Below, piece after piece: positions 1 through 8,239 of a stretch of 64,000 nucleotides of DNA. Below the pieces are notes generated by a model. It did no database searches. It was not told where the DNA came from and saw nothing but the letters and a program-made list of their open reading frames with translations. Within the stretch, counting starts at the first letter, position 1; each line of letters begins with the position of its first letter. A program made the translations under genes and the position numbers. Source of the stretch: Luteibacter sp. UNC138MFCol5.1 (GTDB lineage: Bacteria > Pseudomonadota > Gammaproteobacteria > Xanthomonadales > Rhodanobacteraceae); NCBI RefSeq assembly GCF_900110505.1, contig NZ_FODZ01000004.1, forward strand, positions 423,634 to 487,633, in the 5' to 3' direction.

Positions 1-678
1 ACGTCGAGCTACGCCGCCGTGGCCGTCTTCAACAAGAACCTGTTGAACTACATCTACAACGAGACGACGCTCGATTACGACTTCTCGCGCTACATCAACG
101 ACAACCCCACGCTGACGCCCACCAGCACCATCGGTTCGTTCACGCGCCCCGAGAACGGCACGGGCGGCAAGATGCAGGGCATCGAACTCTCCGGCGCACT
201 GGAAGGTGCCCTGGTGACACCGGCACTGGACGGTTTCGGCGCGCAGGCGAACTTCTCGCTGACCAACAGCACGCTGCCGGTCAGCGCGGTATCGAGCATT
301 CCCGGTAGCCCGTCCACCCTGCCCGGTCTGTCGCGCAAGGTGGCGAACCTCGCGTTGTATTACGAGAAGCATGGCTGGTCGGTGCGCATCGCCGAGCGTT
401 ATCGTTCGGCGTTCACCGGCGAGGCGGTCGCGCTGTTCGATCAGCTCGGCTACACGCAGGTGCTGGCCGACAAGCAGACGGACTTCCAGCTGGGCTACGC
501 GTTCGAGCATGGCACGTGGAACGGCCTGTCGATCCTGCTGCAGGTGAACAACCTGACCAACTCGCCGATGAAGACGCAACAGATCGCCGCGCTGCCGAAC
601 GACGTCAAGGTGGCGCGCCCGCTGAAATACGACACCTACGGACGGACGGTGCTCTTCGGCATCAATTACAAGCTGTGA
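1..678 (+). CDS. TonB-dependent receptor, C-terminal part (5' truncated by window)
   Basis: The reading frame is open from base 1 and ends at a TGA at 676-678, so only the last 225 or so residues are present. The visible part is a run of alternating beta strands typical of the outer-membrane barrel of TonB-dependent receptors, with phrases such as LQVNNLTNSP and DTYGRTVLFGINYKL. The latter ends in the aromatic/hydrophobic C-terminus that such barrels use for BAM recognition. The Xanthomonadales carry many such receptors for carbohydrates and siderophores; the substrate cannot be told because the plug domain lies outside the window. The GTG at 19 is an internal valine, not a start. Repeats follow immediately downstream. 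Confidence 0.85.
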   Translation, partial: TSSYAAVAVFNKNLLNYIYNETTLDYDFSRYINDNPTLTPTSTIGSFTRPENGTGGKMQGIELSGALEGALVTPALDGFGAQANFSLTNSTLPVSAVSSIPGSPSTLPGLSRKVANLALYYEKHGWSVRIAERYRSAFTGEAVALFDQLGYTQVLADKQTDFQLGYAFEHGTWNGLSILLQVNNLTNSPMKTQQIAALPNDVKVARPLKYDTYGRTVLFGINYKL

Positions 679-689
679 CGTCGCAGTGA

Positions 690-905
690 TCGCGGCCAGG
701 TCCGCTCCAACGGTACGACGCGCTGTTGGAGCGCACCTGGGCGCGATAGGGGTCTTGCCGCGAGCACCCATCGCGGCCAGGTCCGCTCCAACAGCGCGAT
801 AGTTTGGGGTCTTGCTACGAGCACCCATCGCGGCCAGGTCCGCTCCAACAGCGCGATAGTTTGGACCTCGTCGCGAGCACCCATCGCGGCCAGGTCCGCC
901 CCTAC
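690..905. repeat. Tandem array of a REP-like palindromic element (4 copies)
   Basis: The core TCGCGGCCAGGTCCGCTCC begins at 690, 771, 828 and 884 (last copy diverged after CCGC). Copies two and three have periods of 57 and 56 bases and share the tail ending GAGCACCCA. Copy one also contains an inverted arm at 725-746, so 690-746 can fold as a long imperfect hairpin. The same core occurs as a perfect inverted pair at 8138-8233 and at the right edge of the window. It lies between two convergent genes (TonB receptor and AraC regulator) and may act as a transcription stop or be a non-autonomous mobile palindrome. No gene is seen in 679-913. Confidence 0.85.
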
Positions 906-913
906 GGGGAGCG

Positions 914-1852
914 TCAGGTCGCCTCGACCGGCGGTGGGTGCAGGTGGTCGCGTCGATAGCGCGCGGGGGTGACGCCCATCACGCGCACGAAGGCCTTCCC
1001 GAACGCCGATTCGGAACGGTAACCGACACGATCGGCGACCGCGCCGGCCGTGAGGTCGCCCCGGCGTAGCAGGTCGCCTGCCAGGTGCATGCGCAGCAGC
1101 GTCAGCACCTCGTGCGGTGCGATGCGTCCCCGTGCCTCGAAGTGACGTGCGAAGGTCGCGCGCGACATCGCCGCCTCACGCGCCAGCGTCTCGACCGTCC
1201 ATTCGCGCGCGGGATCGCGCAGCATGGCGAGCACCGCGCGGCCAAGACGGGCGTCGCCCAGCAGCGACAACAACGAAGGGGGCAACTGCCCTTCGCGCAG
1301 CTGCGCGCGCAGCGCGAATACCAGCAACGTGCGGCTGAGCGACGTGACCACCGCGAGGGCGCCCGGCTCCATCCGTTCCACCTCGCTGCGGAACATCGCG
1401 ACCACCGCATCCAGCGCCGCGGCGCCATGCTGCTCGGAGACCTTGACGTGAAGGACGTCCGGCAGCGCATCGAACGCCAGTCGCGCGGCATCCGGCGCGA
1501 ACGTGAAGCGACCGCACAGCAGGTCGAGGTCCGCGGGACCGAGCGTGTTGCGCTTGATGTCGAGCGGTCCCTGTCGATCCACGTGCACCGGCACCGCCGC
1601 CGAACGCGGGCCACCGTCATGGACGCGATGCGACGTGCCCCGCGGCAGCACGATGAGGTCGCCCGCGGACATCGGCACCATGACGCGTCCCGGGAGCTCC
1701 ATGATGCCCTCGCCCGAAAGCACGAGATGGAACGGCGCCTCGCCCGCGAGTGCGATGTCGTGTTCGACACTGAAGCCGCCGGCGAGATAGCAGCGGACGT
1801 CCAGCACCCCCTGCACGTTCGCCAGGTCGAGAAGTCGGGTCAGGGCATCCAT
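914..1852 (-). CDS. AraC-family regulator with N-terminal cupin domain (RclR-like)
   Basis: A 312-residue protein. Residues 1-200 look like the Cupin_6 ligand/redox domain (HLVLSGEG, DLIVLPRGTSHRV, DLDLLCGRF) and the C-terminal 100 residues carry two helix-turn-helix motifs of the AraC type (WTVETLAREAAMSRATFARHF; GAVADRVGYRSESAFGKAF). It is divergent from an RclC-like gene 116 bases away, as expected for a local activator. E. coli RclR senses hypochlorous acid through two cysteines, one at position 21; here there is a cysteine at exactly residue 21 and one at residue 113 in LLCG. The family assignment is firm. The reactive-chlorine role is inferred from the neighbour and the cysteines. Confidence 0.85.
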   Translation of the reverse strand: MDALTRLLDLANVQGVLDVRCYLAGGFSVEHDIALAGEAPFHLVLSGEGIMELPGRVMVPMSAGDLIVLPRGTSHRVHDGGPRSAAVPVHVDRQGPLDIKRNTLGPADLDLLCGRFTFAPDAARLAFDALPDVLHVKVSEQHGAAALDAVVAMFRSEVERMEPGALAVVTSLSRTLLVFALRAQLREGQLPPSLLSLLGDARLGRAVLAMLRDPAREWTVETLAREAAMSRATFARHFEARGRIAPHEVLTLLRMHLAGDLLRRGDLTAGAVADRVGYRSESAFGKAFVRVMGVTPARYRRDHLHPPPVEAT

Positions 1853-1872
1853 GAGACGATCGCGCCAGTCAT

Positions 1873-1899
1873 TGAGAGATACGAGTATTCATCCTCTCA
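1873..1899. promoter_or_regulatory. Candidate operator in the AraC/RclC-like divergent region
   Basis: TGAGAG (1873-1878) and CTCTCA (1894-1899) form an inverted repeat, and between them ATACGAGTAT (1879-1888) is itself a dyad. The position between the divergent regulator and its presumed target makes this a natural binding site for the AraC-type protein. It is pattern evidence only. Confidence 0.35.
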
Positions 1900-1967
1900 T
1901 TCCCCAGAGCAACACTATGCGGGTCGCGTCCACCTTCCCCCGGACGCCTTGCTCTGGAGCTTTCCTC

Positions 1968-2546
1968 ATGAACACCCGTTTCCGCCAGGCCCTCGGCCTC
2001 TTCGCCCGCACCGAACGCGTCGGCCCGAACCTGATGCGCCTCGCCATCGCCATCGTCTTCATCTGGATCGGCCTGCTGAAGTTCGTCCCCTACGAGGCGG
2101 ACAGCATCACGCCGTTCGTGGCGAACAGCCCGGTGATGTCGTTCTTCTACAACCACCCCACCGAGTACAAGGCGCACCTGACCCACGAGGGCCAGCTGGT
2201 GCCGGAACAACGCGAATGGCAGACGGCGAACAACACCTACGGTTTCTCGACCGGCCTGGGCATCGTGGAACTGACCATCGCCGCGCTCGTCCTCGCCTAT
2301 CCCTTGTCGAAGAAGCTTGGCCTCCTCGGCGCCTTCCTTTCCTTCGGCACGACGCTGGTCACGCTCTCGTTCCTGGTCACGACACCGGAGGCGTGGGTGG
2401 CTGCGCTCGGTGACGCGCAGCACGGCTTCCCGTACCTCTCCGGCGCCGGACGACTGGTGCTCAAGGACACCATGATGCTGGCCGGTTCCTGGGTGATCGG
2501 CGTCGACGCCGCCAAGGCGATCCTCGCGGAGAATCAGAAGCGGTAA
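1968..2546 (+). CDS. rclC: RclC/YkgB-family inner-membrane protein (DUF417)
   Basis: 192 residues from the ATG at 1968, which has a GGAG at 1956-1959; an upstream in-frame extension is ignored because it lacks family similarity. The protein has four hydrophobic segments and the typical family stretch LAIAIVFIWIGLLKFVPYEA followed by a periplasmic loop with TNNTYGFSTG-like residues (ANNTYGFSTG). RclC belongs to the E. coli rclABC reactive-chlorine response; its molecular job is unknown. The divergent RclR-like gene supports the assignment. The 3' end overlaps the convergent ompW gene by 13 bases. Homologues also occur without chlorine-linked neighbours, so the stress role is an inference. Confidence 0.8.
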   Translation: MNTRFRQALGLFARTERVGPNLMRLAIAIVFIWIGLLKFVPYEADSITPFVANSPVMSFFYNHPTEYKAHLTHEGQLVPEQREWQTANNTYGFSTGLGIVELTIAALVLAYPLSKKLGLLGAFLSFGTTLVTLSFLVTTPEAWVAALGDAQHGFPYLSGAGRLVLKDTMMLAGSWVIGVDAAKAILAENQKR

Positions 2547-3145
2547 CCCACGCTCGCTCCATAAACCCAGGGGTCGATGTGGGCGGTGCCGACCCGGGCG
2601 CCGCCCACTTTCACGCGACTGTCGATATCCATGTAGCGGACGTCGACGGTCGCGACCCAGCGCGGCGCGAGGGCGATGTCGACACCGGCATGCCATGCGA
2701 GGCCCCAGCTGTCCCCCAGATCCACGTCGGCGCCCTGCAGCGGGCCCCGGCCCTTGGCGTCGAAGAAATGCGTGTAGTTGACGCCGGCACCCACGAATGG
2801 CGTGACGGCGGCATGCGGCAGGAACCGATAGTTCACGCCGACCACGGGCGGAAGCTGTTTGACGCGCACCGCGCGCGAACCGGCGAGGCTCACGTCGTGG
2901 CGGAACGGGAGCGCCGCCAGCGCTTCGACGCTCCATGCGTCGCTCCATCGGTACTCGATGCTGAACGTCGGCCGCGTGCTGCTGTCGACGCTGGCATGGA
3001 TGCCCGCGAGGCGGCCGGTGTGGGAGGTGGGATCGACGACATGGGCGCCGACGTGAACGATCCATGGCGAGTCGACCGTGGCGGCGAATGCGGTCGGTGC
3101 CGCCGCGCAGGCGATGCCCGCAGCCAGAAGCATGAGGTGACGCAC
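2534..3145 (-). CDS. ompW: OmpW-family outer-membrane protein
   Basis: 203 residues starting at a GTG (3145) preceded by AAGGAG at a good distance. A signal peptide (LMLLAAGIACAAAPTAFA) is followed by an eight-stranded barrel. Family features include WIVHVGAHVVDP near the N-terminus, LPPVVGVNYRF, TPFVGAGVNYTHF and the C-terminal DPWVYGASVGYRF. OmpW proteins are small barrels that pass hydrophobic molecules and change with osmotic, iron and oxidative conditions. The gene converges on, and overlaps by 13 bases, the RclC-like gene. The GTG start gives a complete signal peptide; the next ATG four codons in would still leave one. Confidence 0.88.
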   Translation of the reverse strand: MRHLMLLAAGIACAAAPTAFAATVDSPWIVHVGAHVVDPTSHTGRLAGIHASVDSSTRPTFSIEYRWSDAWSVEALAALPFRHDVSLAGSRAVRVKQLPPVVGVNYRFLPHAAVTPFVGAGVNYTHFFDAKGRGPLQGADVDLGDSWGLAWHAGVDIALAPRWVATVDVRYMDIDSRVKVGGARVGTAHIDPWVYGASVGYRF

Positions 3146-3235
3146 GATGATTCTCCTTCGATGACGTTGGCGTCACCGTAGCGATCGCGCGTCGATCGAA
3201 GGGGAAATGTCGGTGGGCTGCGACGTCGTGCCCAT

Positions 3236-3273
3236 GCCTCGGTGGGAGCGCGTCATCGCGATCCCACCGAGGC
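3236..3273 (-). terminator. Hairpin downstream of the TehA-like gene
   Basis: GCCTCGGTGGGA (3236-3247) pairs perfectly with TCCCACCGAGGC (3262-3273), a 12-bp stem with a 14-base loop, starting 8 bases past the stop of the minus-strand channel gene. There is no T-run, so it may work as a Rho-independent-like stop only weakly, or as a 3' mRNA stabiliser. Confidence 0.55.
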
Positions 3274-3280
3274 GACGCAT

Positions 3281-4255
3281 TCAGGCGGACGCCGGAACGA
3301 CCACCGGCGGCGGGAGCAGCTTGCCCTGCGCGGTTCGTACCAGCGTGCCCACGACGAGCACCGCCATCACGAGGTTGGTGAAGACGAACACGATCGGCGC
3401 GAGCTGCGCGATGGCGCCGGTGACGCCACGCTCGGTCATGACCAGGGCACCGGTCGACAGCGCGGTGATGCCGAAGCTGAAGGCCCAGTACGACGGCGCG
3501 AACGGCTGCTTCGTGATCCAGAAGAAGAGCCGCAACAGCAACAGCAGCTGGATCAGCCCGTAGCCCCACGCGGCCTGCGTCAGCAGCTCGGGATGGCCCT
3601 GCGTGTTAGCGAGGAAAGCGACCACGGCCACGACGGGCGGCGCGAGCTGGATGCCGATCGTCGGCCGCAGCGGCGGCGGTAGCGAAGCGACGTTGAGCAG
3701 GCGGAACACGACGATCGATTCCAGCGCGAACCAGCTGAAGAGGCCGACGCCGAAGAACAGGATGCCCCACGAGGGAAAGCCCAGCGTGCCGGCACCGATC
3801 GCGATGATGAAGTTGCCCGCGACGGACGGCAGGTAGATGACCGGCGTGGTGGTGGAGACGTCGCGGTCGCCTTCGAGCATGCCGCCGAAGCGCCAGACGC
3901 CGAAGGCCACCTGGCCGATCGCGCCGCCGATCAGGGCGACGACCGCGAGCGCGTGGAAATGCGGCGCCAGCACCACCGCCATGAGCACCGTGCTGGAGGG
4001 CGCCAGGCCCACGAAACAGCAGTTGATCGGGTGATGGATCTCCTCGATCGCCGCGTCGCGGTGGGCGATCCATTTGTACCAGAACGCCGCGGTGAGGATG
4101 AGCCAGACAACGAACGCGACGGCCATGATCGCCTCGCCGATCTCGGGCGGAAGCCCCCACAGGCGCGCGGCGACGCGCCAGCTGCTGCCCAGCCCCACGA
4201 GGCCGAGGATCATGCCGAAGAAGCCGGCGGGAATGGTGCGAACGGGATTGGCCAT
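3281..4255 (-). CDS. SLAC1/TehA-type (TDT family) voltage-dependent anion channel
   Basis: 324 residues from the ATG at 4255; the frame extends upstream but the family begins with MANPVRTIPAGFFGMILGL, where PAGFFGM is the conserved first helix of TDT proteins. About ten hydrophobic helices follow, as in TehA and plant SLAC1. Members move C4-dicarboxylates, sulfite, nitrate or chloride-like anions or, in TehA, affect tellurite resistance. The exact substrate is not readable. The 206 bases between it and the next, divergent gene at 4462 hold no gene and should contain both promoters. Confidence 0.85.
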   Translation of the reverse strand: MANPVRTIPAGFFGMILGLVGLGSSWRVAARLWGLPPEIGEAIMAVAFVVWLILTAAFWYKWIAHRDAAIEEIHHPINCCFVGLAPSSTVLMAVVLAPHFHALAVVALIGGAIGQVAFGVWRFGGMLEGDRDVSTTTPVIYLPSVAGNFIIAIGAGTLGFPSWGILFFGVGLFSWFALESIVVFRLLNVASLPPPLRPTIGIQLAPPVVAVVAFLANTQGHPELLTQAAWGYGLIQLLLLLRLFFWITKQPFAPSYWAFSFGITALSTGALVMTERGVTGAIAQLAPIVFVFTNLVMAVLVVGTLVRTAQGKLLPPPVVVPASA

Positions 4256-4461
4256 CGGCGGTACCTGCGTGTCCTGTCGTTGATGTCGTGGTGTCGTGCC
4301 CCTTGGAAATGCGGCGTGCGGCACGGGCACGACGCACGATCGCGGTCGAGACGATCGCGCCAGAACCTGCGCCGCGCGCGCGTTCCCAAGGTGCGCCGAT
4401 CGGCTCATGATTTCCCCTGTCGACGACGCATACCGTGCCGCCGCATGACCGGAGAAACACC

Positions 4462-4803
4462 ATGCTCGATTGGGTCGAATATCGCAGCCAGCTCATGGGC
4501 CGTATTGGCGAAATCGCCAAACTGAGCCCCGGCACCGTCCAGGGTTACCAGGCGCTCTCCAACGCCGGCGCCAAGACCAACCACCTCGACGCGAAGACGC
4601 GCGAACTGATCGCGCTGGCCGTCTCGGTCACCACCCGTTGCGACGGCTGTATCACCGTCCACACGGCGGAAGCGCTGAAGCACGGCGCCACGAAGGACGA
4701 GATCGCCGAAGCGCTCGGCGTGGCCGTGGCGCTCAACGCCGGCGCGGCGCTGGTCTACTCGGCACGCGTCATGGACGCCGCCGAGGCCTACGAAAAAGCC
4801 TGA
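4462..4803 (+). CDS. Carboxymuconolactone decarboxylase/AhpD-like protein
   Basis: 113 residues from the ATG at 4462, which has GGAG at 4451-4454. The CMD fold is recognised by TRELIALAVSVTTRCDGC and the redox/proton relay C60-x-x-C63-x-x-x-H67, the AhpD-type arrangement. Such small proteins are thiol-dependent peroxidase partners or CMD-family hydrolases. There is no peroxiredoxin beside it, so the partner is unknown. It stands alone as a single-gene unit, divergent from the anion channel and closed by a hairpin immediately downstream. Confidence 0.85.
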   Translation: MLDWVEYRSQLMGRIGEIAKLSPGTVQGYQALSNAGAKTNHLDAKTRELIALAVSVTTRCDGCITVHTAEALKHGATKDEIAEALGVAVALNAGAALVYSARVMDAAEAYEKA

Positions 4804-4813
4804 CGTGCCTCGC

Positions 4814-4841
4814 TGTGGGAGCGGCTCCGGCCGCTCCCACA
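4814..4841 (+). terminator. Hairpin after the AhpD-like gene
   Basis: GTGGGAGCGG (4815-4824) pairs with CCGCTCCCAC (4831-4840), extended by the outer T/A pair, with a 6-base loop. It sits 11 bases after the stop codon and 7 bases before the end of the convergent argS-like gene, so it can terminate both. The stem resembles half of the genome's palindromic repeat, which suggests that a repeat copy has been used as a terminator. Confidence 0.65.
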
Positions 4842-4847
4842 TGCTTC

Positions 4848-6605
4848 CTACATCCGCTCGGGCACGTCGACGCCGAGCAGCCAGAGCGACTTTTCCAGCA
4901 CACTCCGCACCAGGACGCACAGCCCCAGCCGCGACGCCCGTACCTCGGCATCCGGCTCGGACAGCACGGCGCACTCCGCGTAGAACCGGCTGAAGCGCTG
5001 CGCAAGGTCGAACGCATGATCGGCCAGGATGCCCGGCTGGTACTGCCGGCACGCCGACGCGACCGTATCGCCGAAGGCAAGACAGGCCAGCACGACGGCG
5101 CGCTCGCTGGGCGCCACCGGGTCGATCGGTCCGATGTGCGCATCGCCCGCCTTGATCAATAGCGAGCGCAGGCGCACGCAGGCGTACTGCAGATAGGGAC
5201 CGGTCCGCCCTTCGAACGCGACGAGCCGGTCCACGTCGAAGACGTAGCCCGACAGCCGGTCGCCGGAGAGATCCGCGAACTTCACGGCCCCGATGCCCAC
5301 ACGTCTCGCGAGCACCGCGCGCGAACCCGCGTCGAGTTCCGCACCGTGACCCGCCTCCTTCATACGGTCTTCCGCCCGCGCCACGGCCTCGTCGAGCAGG
5401 TCCCTCAGCCGTGCCACGCCGCCGGCGCGTGTCCTGTACGCCTTGCCGTCGGGGCCGTTCACGGTGCCGAAACCGGCGTGCACGAGCTCGACGCCCGGCG
5501 CGATGCCGGCCTTCGCCGCCGCGCGGAACACCTGCGTGAAATGCAACGCCTGCCGCTGATCGACCACGTAGACGACGCGCGCGAGTCCCGGCATGCCCGC
5601 GCGCGCTTCGAGCGTCGCGAGATCGGTCGTCGCGTAGAGCGCCGCGCCGTCGCTCTTCGCCAGCAACAAGGGAGGCACGTCCGCCCCGTCGTCCGGGCTG
5701 GCGACATCGACCACGAGCGCGCCCTCGCTGCGCCGTGCGACACCCTCGGCCTCGAGCCGGGCGACCAGCGGAGCGATCGCGTCGCGCACGTCGCTCTCGC
5801 CGTCGAGCGCATCGAAGACGACTCCCAGTTCGTCGAAGTCGCGCAGCTGCGCCGCAAGGCTGAGCTCGCGCAACGCGCGCCACAACGCGAGCAGGCCGGG
5901 ATCGCCCGCCTGTAGTGCCGCCGTGTCGGCCCGTGCTTCGGCCATGCGTTGGGGATCGGCCCGGCACGCCGCGGCCGCTTCCGGATAGAGCCGTTCCAGT
6001 TCCGCCAGCGTCACCGGCGGGTTCGCGGGAAAGGGCTCGGCATCGCTACGGAAATACGCCAGCTCCGGCGACCGCCGCCGGATCGCGGCGCTGAGCATGC
6101 CCATCTGCAGTCCCCAGTCGCCCAGGTGCGCGTCGCCGTGCGTGCGCCAGCCCAACGCGGCATGCATGCGGCGCAGGCTTTCTCCCAACACGAGCGACCG
6201 CAGGTGTCCGACATGCAACGGCTTGGCGACGTTCGGGCCGCCGAAGTCGAGCACCACGAGGCGCCCCGCGCCGTCGTCCGGCACGCCCAGCGCGTCGTCT
6301 TCCACCATGGCGGCGGCGCATCCGGCGAGCGCGCGACGGGACAGTGTCAGGTTGACGAAGCCCGGTCCCGCGACGGCAACGTCCGCGAAGAGATTGTCGG
6401 CGCGCAACGCGCTGGCGATGTCCTCCGCGATGTCGCGCGGCGGCCGGCGTGCCTCACGCGCCGCCGCGAGCGCACCGTTGCATTGCAGGTCACCGAGCTC
6501 CGGGCGATCGGATGGCTGTGACCGGGCAAGGTGGACGGGAAGACCGAGGGTATCGAACACGGCGGCGAGCCTGGTATCGACCAGGGACGCGAGGGAAACG
6601 GGCAT
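4848..6605 (-). CDS. argS: Arginyl-tRNA synthetase
   Basis: 585 residues from the ATG at 6605, preceded by GGAG; the frame runs upstream without family similarity. Class-I features are clear: an N-terminal Add1-type domain, the HIGH-like motif in PNVAKPLHVGHLRS, HLGDWGLQMGML, and the region that replaces KMSKS in many ArgRS (KFADLSGDRLSGYVFD), followed by the anticodon-binding helices (AFEGRTGPYLQYACVRLRSLL). It charges tRNA-Arg in the cytoplasm. Length is normal for the family. Whether this is the only argS of the cell or a second, possibly resistance-type copy cannot be seen. The flanking genes are unrelated. Confidence 0.88.
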   Translation of the reverse strand: MPVSLASLVDTRLAAVFDTLGLPVHLARSQPSDRPELGDLQCNGALAAAREARRPPRDIAEDIASALRADNLFADVAVAGPGFVNLTLSRRALAGCAAAMVEDDALGVPDDGAGRLVVLDFGGPNVAKPLHVGHLRSLVLGESLRRMHAALGWRTHGDAHLGDWGLQMGMLSAAIRRRSPELAYFRSDAEPFPANPPVTLAELERLYPEAAAACRADPQRMAEARADTAALQAGDPGLLALWRALRELSLAAQLRDFDELGVVFDALDGESDVRDAIAPLVARLEAEGVARRSEGALVVDVASPDDGADVPPLLLAKSDGAALYATTDLATLEARAGMPGLARVVYVVDQRQALHFTQVFRAAAKAGIAPGVELVHAGFGTVNGPDGKAYRTRAGGVARLRDLLDEAVARAEDRMKEAGHGAELDAGSRAVLARRVGIGAVKFADLSGDRLSGYVFDVDRLVAFEGRTGPYLQYACVRLRSLLIKAGDAHIGPIDPVAPSERAVVLACLAFGDTVASACRQYQPGILADHAFDLAQRFSRFYAECAVLSEPDAEVRASRLGLCVLVRSVLEKSLWLLGVDVPERM

Positions 6606-6817
6606 GGAAGGCTCCGGAAGGGTCACGATCGGGCGGATTTCCTTCGCGCGCGACCGCCCCCATGTCGTACGGGAGTCGGTGAGCGCGGAATCAGCGTCGT
6701 CGTCGGAGCATCGGTACGCAAGCCATGGCGGTTGTGTACATGACGAAAGCGGTCTTCGCAAGCCAGCCACGAATCCACCGTTATCCTCGTGCGGCGGGAC
6801 TTACCGGAGATCCACCC

Positions 6818-8125
6818 ATGAACACCGCTCCATCCGCCCACGGCAGGCACGCCGTCGTCATCGTCGGCGGCGGCGCGGCCGGCATCGAACTGGCGACCCG
6901 CCTGGGCCGGCGGCGTGACCTCGACGTCGTGCTCGTCGATCGCGACGCCAGCCACTTCTGGAAACCACGCCTCCACGAGCTCGCGGCGGGACTGCTCGGC
7001 GACGGCGAGGAAGCCGTGCCCTACCTGGCGCATGCGCAGGCGCACGGCTACCGCTACGAGCCCGGCGCCCTGAAACGCGTCGACACCGTCGAGCGGCGCA
7101 TCGACCTCGATCAGGTCGTGCTGCCGATGACCGACGAGCTGATCCTCCCGCCGCGCTCGCTGCGCTACGACACGCTCGTGCTCGCCTTCGGCAGCCGCGT
7201 CAACGACTTCGGCACGCCCGGCGTGCTTCAGTACTGCGACATGCTCGACAGCCCGGCCCAGGCGATCGCCCTGCGTCGCAAGATCCTGGCGCTCGCGCTA
7301 CGCAGTGCTGGCGATCCGGAGCGACGCATCCGCATCGGCATCGTCGGCGCGGGAGCCACGGGTGTCGAGCTCGCCGCCGAACTACACCACGCCTTCAACG
7401 ACATGCATCGCTACGGCGGCCTCGATCCGGCGTCGAAGCTGGACATCACGCTGATGGACATGGCGAAACGCATCCTTCCCGCCGTCGATCCCCGGACATC
7501 GGAATCCGCGCACCGGGCGCTGGTCGGCATGGGCGTGAACGTGCGCGTGGGCGTCGGCGTGGACGCGGTCACCGCCAGCGCGTTCCACCTTTCGGACGGC
7601 AGCACCGTGCCGTGCGACATCCGCGTCTGGGCCGCCGGCGTCGTCGGACACGACATGGTCGCCGGGCTGGGGCCGTTCACGCTGTCGAAGGATCGCCGCA
7701 TCATCGTCACGCCCCAGCTGGCGGCGGTCGGCGTCGACCATGTCTACGCCATCGGCGACTGCGCCTTCGCCGCCGCGGCGCAGGGCGGCCCGAGCGTGCC
7801 GCCGACGGCGCAGGCGGCACACCAGCAGGCCAGCTACCTCGCCCGCGCCCTGCCGCGCGCGCTGCGCGGCGAGACCGTGGAGCCGTTCGTGTACCACGCG
7901 AAAGGCACGCTGGTGTCGCTGGGTGAATACCATGCGACGGGCGAACTGCCGTCGGTGCCCAAGGGCAAATCGCCGATCCCCATGCGTGGCTGGATCGCCA
8001 AGATGCTCTACGTGTCGCTCCAGTACATGCACCGCGCGACGCTGCACGGCTGGCCCCGCGCGACCGCGCTCTGGCTGGCCGACTGGCTGCGCAATACGAC
8101 GCTACCGCCGGTGAAGCTGCATTGA
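6818..8125 (+). CDS. Type-II NADH dehydrogenase / FAD-dependent pyridine nucleotide oxidoreductase
   Basis: 435 residues from the ATG at 6818 with GGAGA at 6806-6810. Two Rossmann dinucleotide motifs are present: VVIVGGGAAGIELATRLG near the N-terminus for FAD and IGIVGAGATGVELAAEL about residue 170 for NADH. The FAD-binding VYAIGDCAF lies near residue 310 and the C-terminal region ends with the membrane-associating helices typical of NDH-2. The enzyme passes electrons from NADH to quinone without pumping protons. It is divergent from argS; the 212-base gap (6606-6817) contains no gene. Confidence 0.85.
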   Translation: MNTAPSAHGRHAVVIVGGGAAGIELATRLGRRRDLDVVLVDRDASHFWKPRLHELAAGLLGDGEEAVPYLAHAQAHGYRYEPGALKRVDTVERRIDLDQVVLPMTDELILPPRSLRYDTLVLAFGSRVNDFGTPGVLQYCDMLDSPAQAIALRRKILALALRSAGDPERRIRIGIVGAGATGVELAAELHHAFNDMHRYGGLDPASKLDITLMDMAKRILPAVDPRTSESAHRALVGMGVNVRVGVGVDAVTASAFHLSDGSTVPCDIRVWAAGVVGHDMVAGLGPFTLSKDRRIIVTPQLAAVGVDHVYAIGDCAFAAAAQGGPSVPPTAQAAHQQASYLARALPRALRGETVEPFVYHAKGTLVSLGEYHATGELPSVPKGKSPIPMRGWIAKMLYVSLQYMHRATLHGWPRATALWLADWLRNTTLPPVKLH

Positions 8126-8137
8126 TTCATCGATTTT

Positions 8138-8233
8138 TGTGGGAGCGGACCTGGCCGCGACATCTTCTCGCCAAGAGCCGCAGGCCCTGTAGCGCACGGC
8201 CCCAAAGGCGTCGCGGCCAGGTCCGCTCCCACA
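8138..8233. repeat. Perfect 24-base inverted repeat pair of the REP-like element
   Basis: Positions 8138-8161 and 8210-8233 are exact reverse complements (arms begin TGTGGGAGCGGACCTGG), separated by 48 bases. The pair fills the space between the convergent NADH dehydrogenase and the hybrid kinase. It could fold into a strong cruciform or RNA hairpin and serve as a bidirectional terminator. The same core makes the tandem array at 690-905. Confidence 0.85.
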
Positions 8234-8239
8234 AGCCGG

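Noticed and set aside
690..905. A CRISPR array
   Set aside because: The repeats are palindromic intergenic units with similar spacers of the same family, no cas genes are near, and there are too few copies.
1085..3569. Long plus- and minus-strand frames across the AraC, RclC and OmpW genes
   Set aside because: They overlap recognised families and have shadow-type composition.
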